Source: Hemileia vastatrix (Eukaryota > Basidiomycota > Pucciniomycetes > Pucciniales > Zaghouaniaceae). From it: a stretch of 64,000 nt of DNA. Location of the stretch: assembly GCA_030280995.1 (NCBI GenBank), contig JASXTE010000014.1:23407150-23471149 (forward strand), written 5' to 3'. The notes beneath the pieces are model-generated. The model was not told the DNA's origin. It ran no database searches and saw only the letters and a program-made list of their open reading frames with translations. The translations under genes were made by a program, and so were the position numbers. Each line of letters starts with the position of its first letter. The stretch's first letter is position 1. Positions 55,209 through 64,000 of this stretch are shown one piece after another.

Positions 55209-58200
55209 TTAAGGTTTTGGTTTTAAAGGATATTTCGAATGAAAAGATTTTAGGAGTTCAGGAGCGTTAGAAACATTGATGGCTGGTTTCCAGGATGTTT
55301 TGTCTGAGTCATTGAGGAAGCCTTCCCATTCCACGAGGTATTGAAGTTTGCCCTTGCGTATTCTTGAATCAAGGATACGACTTACTTCCCACTCTTGATG
55401 ATCTTCTACTTTGACCGGTTCCGGAGGGGGTTGGTTCTTGCCCGGGTATATTTCTCGAGCCAGTTCCAGGAGAGATACATGGAAAACAGGGTGAATCGCC
55501 TGCCATTTAGGAGGTAACTTGAGTCAAAATGCAGTTTTAGAGACTTCAGAGTTGATTTCAAATGGTCCCAAGCACTTTTCAGCCAGTTTCTTTGATGGTC
55601 TTGTTGTTTGAATGTTTTGTGTATCGAGCCATACTTTGTCGCCTGGTTTAAAGGAAGGAGCAGATTGTCGATGTTTGTCGGCCTGTTCCTTGTATCTTCA
55701 AATCGCTGATTCCAAATTTGTTTTAAGTTCTTCTTGAAGTCGTGATATAGTTCAAAGATAATGTTCCGCAGGATGATTAGTTCCTACATGGATTGAGTTG
55801 AATCAAGGATGTCGTCCATAAATGGTTTCGAAGGGAGATTGTCGTGTCGAAGAATGAGTCGAGTTATTATAAGCAAATTCAGCCAATGGTAACCATGTGG
55901 TCCAATCGTCTTGTTGGTAACTGACATACATTCGAAGATATTGTTCGAGGATTTGGTTAACTCTTTCTGTTTGACCATCAGTTTCAGGGTGATAGGCCGT
56001 GGAGAGATTCCTCGTGATATTGAGTTGTCGACACAGTTGGGTCCAGAATGTGGATACAAACAATGAGCCTCTATCTGAAATAATATCATTTGGTAAGCCG
56101 TGTTTAGAAAATACATGTTCTAGAAACAATTTTGACAAATCTTCTGCTGTAGCAGTAGTAGTGGTTTTAATAAAAATAGACATTTTTGAGAATCTATCTA
56201 CTATTACTAATATAGCATCAAAATCATTAGAAATAGGAAGTTGAGAAATGAAATCCATCAATAAAGATTCCCAAGGTTTAGAGGGAATAGGAAGTGGTTG
56301 AAGCAACCCATGCTTCCGGTGACGGGGAGCCTTATTCCTATTACATTCGTAACAAGCTTTTATATAGGCCTTGATTTCCCTGGTCATATCTGGCCAGAAG
56401 AAATCCCTCGCTATTAACTGGTAGGTTTTATCAACCCCAAAATGACCAGCTAATGGAGAATCATGTCGACTGTTGAAAATCCATAATTTTATCTCATTGT
56501 TGTCAGGTATGACTACTCTTCCTTCGAAGACTAATAGACCTGATTCAATACTAAATCTTTTGGCCCCTTGCTTCAAGAGTATTTTGTCTTTTAACCCTAA
56601 ACAATAATCGTCCTTCGACTGAGCTTCGAGGATGTTGGATAGTGGATTTCGAAAAGATTGAATTGTCATCGAATTAAGTTGATGAGTCGTTAACATTGAT
56701 TCGTTGAAGATTGATTGCACATTTGCTGGGTTCTTGTCAGCAAATGCATCCCCCCGCTGTGGGTAAACGTCGTCCCGACGTGACAAGATATCTGGGACAA
56801 TGCAGTTTTTTCCTGGTCGATAGGAAATAGAGAAAGAAAATTCAGACAAAAATTCAGCCCACCTGGCTTGACGCCTGGTTAACACTTTAGAAGACATGAA
56901 GTATTTCAAAGCATTATGATCTGTTAAAATTTGAAAAGGACTATCTAGGCTGAGAAGAAAAGAACACCATTTTTTAAGACAATGGATAATAGCTAAAAGC
57001 TCTTTGTCATGAATTTCATAATTTAATTCTGCGGCTATGAGTTTGCGTGACTCAAAAGCAACAGGATGAAACAATTTTGTTTCAGGATTTAATTGGGAGA
57101 TGACCCCTGCAATAGCATAATCACTCGCATCTGTCTCAACTATTGTCGAGGCAGAAGGATCAAAATGTTGAAGAATTGGGGCTGTGGTGAACGCTGTTTT
57201 TAGTGCTTTGAATTCCTTTTGTGCTGTAGAAGTAAAAACAAAAGGAATATCTTTTCTAAGAAGAGAAGTAAGATTGGAAATAGTTTTAGAGTAATCTTTA
57301 ATAAATCTTCTATAGAAGTTCGCAAAACCCAAAAATCCTTGGAGTGATTTAATGTTTTTGGGCTCAGGCCATTCCAGGATTTTCTGGACTTTTTTATCAT
57401 CCATGACTAAGCCGTCAGTGGACAACGTAAAACCCAAAAAATCAATTGATTTGAGGTGGAATTCGCATTTATTATGCTTGGCGTAGAGACCATGATCTCG
57501 AAGACGATTTAGGACCTGTCGAACATGATGAATATGTTCATCCAGTGTTTTCGAGAATATTAAAATATCATCTAAATAGACGACTACAAATTGTTCAACA
57601 ACATCCTGAAAGATATCATTAACAAAAGTTTGAAAAGTTGAAGGTGCGTTACATAATCCAAAAGGCATAACTAAATATTCAAAACTACCAAATCTAGTGC
57701 GCATTGCAGTCAGTGGTTCATGACCTTCCGCAATGCGAATAAGATTGTAAGCGCCTCTAAGATCAATTTTAGAAAAGAAATTAGCACCATTGAAAAGGGT
57801 AAGAAGTAATGACATGAGAGGAACAGGATATGCATTCTTCTTAGTGACTGTGTTGAGCTTTCTATAGTCAACACACAACCTAAGACTACCGTCTTTCTTT
57901 TTTACAAAGAGGACAGGGGAGCCGGTTGGAGATTTACTGGCTCTGATGAAACCTTTGGCTACATTCTCTGCAATTTAGTCTCGAAGAACTTGAGATTCGT
58001 CCTTCGATAAAGAATAGACAGGACCTGCCGGAGGTACTGGGCCTATTAACTCTATTTGATGGTCGTAGGGTCGATGAGGTGGTAACTTATCGGCCTTGCG
58101 GATTGAGAAAACATTGAGGAAATCATGGTAGATTTCCGGTAGAGTTGATTTGATGGCTTCAACGTTTATTTGGTCATCCTCTTCATCTTCGAGAGAATCT

Positions 58201-58858
58201 GTCGAGGGGATACCTGTATTGAGAGAGCAGAATTCGATTACTTCGAGGCAATTTAAATCCTCTTCGAGTGAAGTCATCGAGCTAGAAGGGTTAGCCAATT
58301 GCTCATTTAAAGAAGGATCAGATGCTTGCAAGTCATCTGGCAGAGACTTGTCCTCTAGCAGGACGTTGTCAGGCGGGTTGTTTAACTCCCTATTGACCTG
58401 CATTGAAGAACCAGAAATATACTTAGAGCGTGGGGTGATCAATCCCCTAGTCCAATCAATTTCGGGATTCCAATGCGTTAAAAAGTCATGGCCAAGAATG
58501 GTATCGTCCATCCTTGGGGCGTCCAAGACTGATAATTCCCACTCGAAGGGGGGAAAATTCGGAAAGTTGAAAACCCATAAAACTTTCTTACTTACCCAAT
58601 ATTTGGGTTCCTCTGATTCGACCAAATAGATGGGAGTTTGATCGATATCTGTAAATGTTAGTTGAAGCTTCTTGGCAAAAGATAAACTAACAAAAGAAAT
58701 TGAAGCTCCAGAGTCTATAAGACAACTGAAGGGGATATCCTCCTTAAAAAGAATGAATCTCAAGCGGTTTAAGGCAACTCCAGTCCTTAAGACATGGAGG
58801 TTCTGTGCACTGGGAGAGATAAGATAGTTTGCTTTGCACACAAGTAAACTATCTACTA
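55209..58858 (-). pseudogene. Gypsy-4b Pol (three stops)
   Basis: Same domain order as 4a. It keeps TGG where 4a has TGA after PPFE, so the protease region runs unbroken from the frameshift through the linker (WELSVLDAPRMDDTIL). It shares the TAA before IAENVAKGFIR (about 57977) and the TGA at about 55750. It has TGA at about 55528 where 4a has TAA. Reverse transcriptase, RNase H, integrase and chromodomain motifs are all recognisable. Confidence 0.92.
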
Positions 58859-58865
58859 GTTTTTT
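58822..58865 (-). promoter_or_regulatory. -1 ribosomal frameshift signal between gag and pol (4b)
   Basis: Slippery A AAA AAC at 58859-58865 with the same 9-bp hairpin (arms 58846-58854 and 58822-58830). No change from copy 4a was seen. Confidence 0.75.
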
Positions 58866-60043
58866 GACTTCGAACTAGTACCTTCTCTTTCCTTCAACTT
58901 TACACAGTCTTCCAACTTGTGCTTACCCCCACAATACATACATAACCCATTATCTTCTCGTCTCTTCCTCTCAGCTTCTTTAAGTTCTCCTTTAGGATCC
59001 AGTACTTTGCTGATATCGCCTGGGGTCGAGCCTTTTGGTTGAGGTTTATCCTTTCCCTTATTGGGTTTGGATTGTGTCGAGGAGGATTGATTTGGTCGTG
59101 GGTGTGAAGAAGGTCCCGATTTAAAATTTAGGCCTTGAGATTTGTTGGCATATCGACGATGTTGAAGTCGTCCTTGATAAACGCCGTCAAGTTTGAGGGT
59201 TTGATCCATTAAGTCCGTTAAAGTAGTCATCTTCTGACCGTGAAGATTTAATTGATCTAGAATCCTCGAAGGAAGTCCTTTCTTGAAATGATACTTAAGG
59301 GCAGCATCATTCCAACCTACTCGAGTTTGAAGTGCTCTGAAGTTCAAGATATATTCAGAAGCTTTACCATTATCACTCATACAAAGAAAATCAAGTTCAA
59401 TTTCCGCGTTGTCCATTTCATTAGGGTCCCCAAACAACGTAAAAAGTTGTTTCTCGAATTTTTCCCAATTATTGATAAGTAAATGGGTTTCTGTCGAAGA
59501 AAGCATGAGTAGATAAGGTTTGAACCATCTTGCTGCTTTCCCGGCTAGGAATGAAGAAGCGTAAACAACCTTTGATTGGTCGCTGTTAAAGGTTCGAGGG
59601 TCATTATGGAACAGTAGCTTGCAGGTTTGCAAGAAGGGTCGCAATCTGTCGGGGTGATCTCCGTCGAATTTGTCAGGAGATTTCATAGAAGGAGTTTTGA
59701 ACTTAGATCCCTCTGAAGACATTGGATTTGAAAGGGTTTTCATAAAAAGTCTCATGAAATCTTCCAGAGAGTTAGATGGTCCCGGTTCTGAGGATTGGCC
59801 AGAAGGGTGATTGGCAGGGGCGGATGGTGCCTCATGCATTGTATCCTCTCCTTCTTCTTCATCACTAGAATCCTCAAAATCTTGTGGAATGTCTTCTACA
59901 GATTGAACTGAATGTTGCCGTTCCCTAAGGTCGAGTGGTTCCAAAGAGTGAGTGCGAGAAACAGACCTTGTGGCTGTTGGCCTGCCTCTAGCGCGAGCTC
60001 TAGTAGTAGCGCCCGTAGGAGGAGTGTGTTGAACAGGTGCCAT
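58856..60043 (-). CDS. Gypsy-4b Gag (395 residues)
   Basis: Intact frame of the same length as in 4a, starting MAPVQHTPPTG. Scattered substitutions (for example R/H at residue 6, N/D in FDGDHPDR, E/K in KFEKQLF) come mainly from CG to TG/CA changes. The gag domain and the CMYCGGKHKLEDC knuckle are unchanged. Confidence 0.92.
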   Translation of the reverse strand: MAPVQHTPPTGATTRARARGRPTATRSVSRTHSLEPLDLRERQHSVQSVEDIPQDFEDSSDEEEGEDTMHEAPSAPANHPSGQSSEPGPSNSLEDFMRLFMKTLSNPMSSEGSKFKTPSMKSPDKFDGDHPDRLRPFLQTCKLLFHNDPRTFNSDQSKVVYASSFLAGKAARWFKPYLLMLSSTETHLLINNWEKFEKQLFTLFGDPNEMDNAEIELDFLCMSDNGKASEYILNFRALQTRVGWNDAALKYHFKKGLPSRILDQLNLHGQKMTTLTDLMDQTLKLDGVYQGRLQHRRYANKSQGLNFKSGPSSHPRPNQSSSTQSKPNKGKDKPQPKGSTPGDISKVLDPKGELKEAERKRREDNGLCMYCGGKHKLEDCVKLKEREGTSSKSKN

Positions 60044-60114
60044 TTAAAATTTTAGAAACACCTAAAAGGACATAGTAGTGCAAAGAATGAGAACTACGGA
60101 GAATTAAATTATAC

Positions 60115-60887
60115 TGTCACTGGACGACCTACGCACCAGGTCGAGGATGTTCCTGTAAGTGAGATGAGGGATTTTAGAAACTTCTTCGAAGCACAGAGTA
60201 ATGATTCGAGGAAATGATTCGAAGGTCACTCGAAGTAATAGCTATAGGTTCGAGGTTCGTTCGAGAAGAATTATAAACTAGTTCCAAGGTAATAATAATT
60301 CTTAAAATCTCACAAAGGGTTGGAAACTCAATAGTCAAAGATTTAGGATTTAGAAATGAATATTGAGAAAGTAAAAGAAAGATACAATAACAATGATTTA
60401 ACTTTTAAGGATTTACCACTATTAATGTAAATACAATATTATAATTTAATTCTAAGGAATATCGAACCAAATACCCAACTCCTTTTATATCCTTTGTTCC
60501 TCCTCGCATTGACCTCCCTTCCATCGCAGCATTCCCATTCCATTGACCATTACTAACATACACTTAGACCCTCTTCACTAAATATCCGTCCATGCTCAAC
60601 TTACCCCTTTTTAATTAATTAACAAAACTTTAATGAAAAACTACTACTATACTATTTCGTTGATCCTAGCGCTGTGTGTCGCTTATTGAAAAGGACTAAG
60701 GTACCCTATTGGGAGATTGACTAATTTAGATTTAGAGTTTAGGCTAGCGCAGTTAAATACTAAGTACACAAAGGAAAATCGCAGTTGCTAAGGAGAATTG
60801 CTTTCTGCGCTTCGAGTATAGATTTAGGACTCGATATTATTGATTTATTGAGTTAATTTCGCCTCGAGTGTCACGTGGCGCGTGACA
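60115..60887 (-). repeat. Gypsy-4 LTR copy C3 (5' LTR of 4b)
   Basis: 773 bp, beginning TGTCACTGGACGACC (TG where C1 and C2 have CG) and ending GGCGCGTGACA, followed by the duplication GAGAG. Confidence 0.95.
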
Positions 60888-61159
60888 GAGAGTAAGGAAT
60901 ACATGGCACATAAATATATATAACATAAACTATTTTGACTTATAAAATGTTATGCAACCAATAAATAGAATGCAGCATATGAATAAAAATAAGATCAGAT
61001 GATACTGAAACATCAATGAAATAAGGACATGACAATGAACCCAACCAGTGTTAAGATTAAGAAAAGAAAAACACAAAATCATTAAATGATGATATGTTCA
61101 CTTTATATATGAAATCCACTAGGGTTAGGGTGAGGGTTAGTAAGCAGGGGTTTTTTCTT

Positions 61160-61191
<32 letters not shown>

Positions 61192-62294
61192 CTTTTTTTT
61201 TTTTCTTTTTTTTTTCTTTTTTTTTTTCTTTTTTTTTTTTTAAAAAAAAAAAGTCACACTTAGATCATGATGGATTTTTTAAGTGCAGATTTTCCAAAAA
61301 CTGACACACTCACACACACACCCCTTTACCATTACAGCATATGTTGGCTTTACCATGGGGCATAACAATGACACAACAATTACAAACCAATTTATTTAAT
61401 TTAATGTTTTGAACTGAAGACCCACCCTTAAGACCTAAGAAGGCAGACTACTACTACTACTACTACTACTAATGCTAATGCTATCCTGATCTGATCTGAT
61501 ACAAGACTGACTATGCTGGATACAGCAGTGAGACAAACTAAGACTGACTATGTCAGGATTACCAACAGTGAGGGAAGACAGGACAGACTATGCTGAATAT
61601 AGCAGTGAGTTTAAGAAGTAACTAAATTACTATATAACTTTTCTGATGAGGAGTACCCCACAGAAATTGCCCCATAAAACCCTCTTATGTAACATCCCTT
61701 GCCTCCACCTATTACAATGCATAGCACCCATAACACTCCTCCTGCTTGCCCCTCAACCCAAATCCTAACATTTAAGTGCCAAAGCTAATCATCACTTAAC
61801 TGTTGTGTAATCATTGCATCATTGTTGCACCCCAAGATGAAACAAACATTTATTGTAGTGTAATAAGAAATTAGTTTCCAAACTTCTCAAAACCCTTTCT
61901 TTCCTTTTCCCTTTTTCCATAACCTACCTACCTACCTACCTACCTACAATATGACCTATTCAATCCACCCACTAAAAACTTATATATATATAACCCCCCC
62001 ACCCCCTTAATAAAAAAAAAAAAAAAAGAAAAGAACAACCCACAAAAGATACATAAAAAATAAAAAAAATAAAACCCCCCTATAAAACCAACTTACTCAC
62101 CCAAACAAACAAATAATTAAAAACAACTAAAAACATAAATAAATAAATAAATAATTTCATTTCATTTCATCAACCCTTTTACACATTTCCAAAAAATAAA
62201 AAACCATTCATCCTCATCATCACTTTCATTCTTCTAAAAACTCTCAATCTCTAATCTCGTTCTCTTATCCTGTCTATCAATCTTAATCTTCATC

Positions 62295-62327
<33 letters not shown>

Positions 62328-62485
62328 AACAAATAAAAAGAAACCTCCTTACAAGACAAAATAATAATAATTCACTTCAAACTTTCCACGCCACGCCACG
62401 CCACGCCACACCACACCACGCCATACTATCGCCTTACCATATCTACCATTCAAACTTTCCAAAAGAAAAGAGAAAACGAAACCCG

Positions 62486-62524
<39 letters not shown>

Positions 62525-63603
62525 AAAAAAGATACCTCTCGTCCAACGCTTACATGTCGTTTCCAACCATAAAAAAAAAAAAACGGAGGACAAGAGAGCG
62601 AAAGAGACGAAAGGAAGCTATACTTTATACACATACTATATATGTATAGATAGATGTAACCATCAGCGAGAAAATGCAGGATATTGATAAATCAATAAAG
62701 AAAAAGATATCCAAAGTCATCCCCATCTCCCTACTCCACCTTCCCCCCCCCCCCCTCTTGAAGCCAATGTTCAAGTTTAGTTTCTCCTTCTAACAACCTC
62801 AACATAAGCCATTAATTACTTTGACATTTCAAGATACTATTATAACACTCGCCACATCGTGAACTGAGCTAAATCGAAAAGAATAGGATGAATGAGCAGG
62901 GGGGGGTGGGGGGGGGGGGGGGGGAGATGATGATGATGAAATAGAAAGCATGATAAGAAACGAGAAACCGGGTTTGATGGCGAGTTTAAATTAACAGAAC
63001 AAGAATAAACATTTAAATAAAATTAAAGCAAGCCTACCACAACATAACGTTTATGTTAACCCAAGTAATATTGGTGATGATGATTGGAGGAGGATAATTG
63101 AGGAGATAAAATCATCATTCAAAAGTATGAATGAAATAAATGAAGTATTTTATAGTCGCAATGAATAAAGCGCCTACTCGTTTTCCTCCCTCCTATGAAC
63201 CTCTCCAAAATAAAAAATATATAAAAAAAGACATCATTTAGAGCTGCACCATGGATCGATTAGCAATTATGTAATTGGTTTTTTTTGAAAAAAAAAAAAA
63301 AATGCCATTACACGAGATAAGAATGGGCATAAATCGCTTTTTCTTTTTTTTTTCTTTATTATTATTAAAAAAAATGTGATTTTTCAAAGCCAACTATGAT
63401 TTTGTGATGTGGCTCAGTAATTATTTTAAACTCATTCTTGGGAGGGGAGGCCAATGTGTTGATTGAATACTTGCGACAAAAAAAAAAAAAGAAAAAAGTT
63501 TATCCATCCCCTAGATGATGTGATGTGATGTATTGGAGCAGATTAGAAAATGCGAACAGGGGGGAGGGGAAGGGAAGAGTATTTTAGCTGATATAGGAAA
63601 TGG

Positions 63604-63654
<51 letters not shown>

Positions 63655-63778
63655 ATTAAATCCAGCTTGATCGCTTTAGACTGATCATGTCAATGTTTGA
63701 TGGATAACCCCCCCCCCCCCCCAAAGTCAGTTACATCGGGTACTCTCTCTCTCTCTTTCTCTCTCGCTCTTTCTCTCT
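60888..63778. other. Homopolymer-rich DNA without a supported gene
   Basis: It holds poly-T with TTC interruptions (61154-61242), a (CTA)n run (61449-61472), three degenerate copies of a GACTATGCTG...AGCAGTGAG unit (61500-61610), CCTA repeats (61925-61946), CCACG repeats (62387-62422), long A-runs (62297-62326, 62486-62522, 63604-63653), C-runs (62743, 63708) and G-runs (62900-62924). It differs from the transposon-filled part of the window and may be intergenic DNA and 3' UTR of the gene at the right edge. Open frames here are compositional. Confidence 0.6.
61281..61308 (+). mobile_element. Decayed Harbinger-A-type terminus
   Basis: AAGTGCAGATTTTCCAAAAA followed by CTGACACA resembles the right end of Harbinger-A (AAGTGCGGATTTGCCAGAAC...). 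A CCACTAGGGTTAG stretch at about 61116 could be the other, more decayed side. Evidence is limited to this similarity. Confidence 0.35.
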
Positions 63779-64000
63779 CTAGCAAGGTCGAGAGCCAAAG
63801 GTAAACCGGACCGTCACATCATCCCGACCCAAAAATTCCCGACTCTCATAGCCATTTCCCAAAACAAATTGTTTATTACCATCTCGATCAACAAGACAAC
63901 CTCCTCCATACCCAGCTCTTGACTTTAATCGCTTAGTGGGTCTCTCTTGATCATCATGGATTTTTCTTGATTCTTCAATCTCCCGTAATCTTATTTTAAT
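63779..64000 (-). CDS. 3' end of an unidentified host-like gene (73 residues, partial)
   Basis: The frame is open from the window edge to TAG at 63779-63781. It begins with a charged helical segment (REIEESRKIHDDQERP), then a basic KRLKSR, then a compact mixed region with GYGGGCLVDRDGNKQFVLG, ESREFLGRDDVTVRF and FGSRPC at the end. Composition is balanced and the GC content is higher than in the surroundings, unlike the transposon pseudogenes. The protein family is not recognised. The region downstream of the stop is CT-rich. Confidence 0.6.
   Translation of the reverse strand: MKIRLREIEESRKIHDDQERPTKRLKSRAGYGGGCLVDRDGNKQFVLGNGYESREFLGRDDVTVRFTFGSRPC

Larger units (their letters stand above)
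43709..60887 (-). mobile_element. Gypsy-4 tandem array: LTR-internal-LTR-internal-LTR
   Basis: Three LTRs of 773 bp each (after removing an insertion in the first) begin TGTCACYGGACGACC and end GGCGCGTGACA. They bracket two internal regions (46473-52960 and 53734-60114) in the same minus orientation. GAGAG flanks only the outer ends (43704-43708 and 60888-60892). The two internal regions are colinear with a constant 7154-bp offset from about 48361 to the LTR. The element encodes Gag, Pol with chromodomain, and an antisense small ORF. No clear polypurine tract precedes the 3' LTR. Confidence 0.93.

Noticed and set aside
61120..61142. Telomere-like TTAGGG words
   Set aside because: Only two or three imperfect words; too short for a telomere or clear interstitial array.
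62349..62634. Frames with long poly-Phe
   Set aside because: Translation of A-runs on the reverse strand.

Overview
The window reads as eukaryotic, transposon-dominated DNA: AT-rich, with short GT-AG introns (about 58-75 bp), Ty3/Gypsy retrotransposons with chromodomains, PIF/Harbinger-type DDE transposons and long (ATT)n and (ATTTT)n microsatellites. Retroelement style, intron size and a Tet-like dioxygenase carried by a transposon suggest a basidiomycete fungus, perhaps a rust (Pucciniales). That is inference. No rRNA, tRNA, CRISPR or prokaryotic signal was seen. Almost nothing in the window is a host gene; the only clear candidate is the 3' end of a gene entering from the right edge (63779-64000, minus).

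Layout. 1-8437: Gypsy-1, an old plus-strand element with decayed pol, its 5' LTR cut by the window edge. 8455-9266: reversed solo LTR. 9363-16359 and 16360-33334: two copies of one Harbinger-type transposon placed with their transposase ends together, so that they form a large imperfect palindrome. Each copy carries a DDE transposase, a Tet/JBP-like 2OG-Fe(II) dioxygenase gene and a convergent Myb/SANT-coiled-coil gene. Only the Myb/SANT gene of the right copy (31620-32969) is unbroken. The right copy is split by Gypsy-2 (21973-31156, minus), a very young and apparently intact retrotransposon (two 1141-bp LTRs with about 3 differences, CCTTG target duplication). 33335-34200: two inverted 200-bp MITEs in (ATT)n tracts. 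34397-43621: Gypsy-3, a relative of Gypsy-2 with a chimeric 3' LTR. 43709-60887: a tandem LTR-internal-LTR-internal-LTR array of a second Gypsy family (Gypsy-4a and 4b) flanked by one GAGAG duplication. Its first LTR holds a gutted Harbinger element, which itself holds a palindromic MITE. 60888-63778: homopolymer-rich DNA with no gene seen.

How the parts relate. In Gypsy-1/2/3 an extra protein (ORF1) precedes Gag-Pol. It needs removal of a short in-phase intron, and its stop overlaps the Gag-Pol start by 7 nt (ATGGTAA). The leaders carry a repeated covarying hairpin. Gypsy-4 separates gag from pol by a canonical -1 frameshift signal (A AAA AAC plus hairpin) and carries a small antisense cysteine-containing ORF with its own TATA box. 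Most differences between the two Gypsy-4 copies are CpG to TpG/CpA, the scar of cytosine methylation. A methylation-prone genome together with a transposon carrying a Tet-like dioxygenase is the most interesting combination here.
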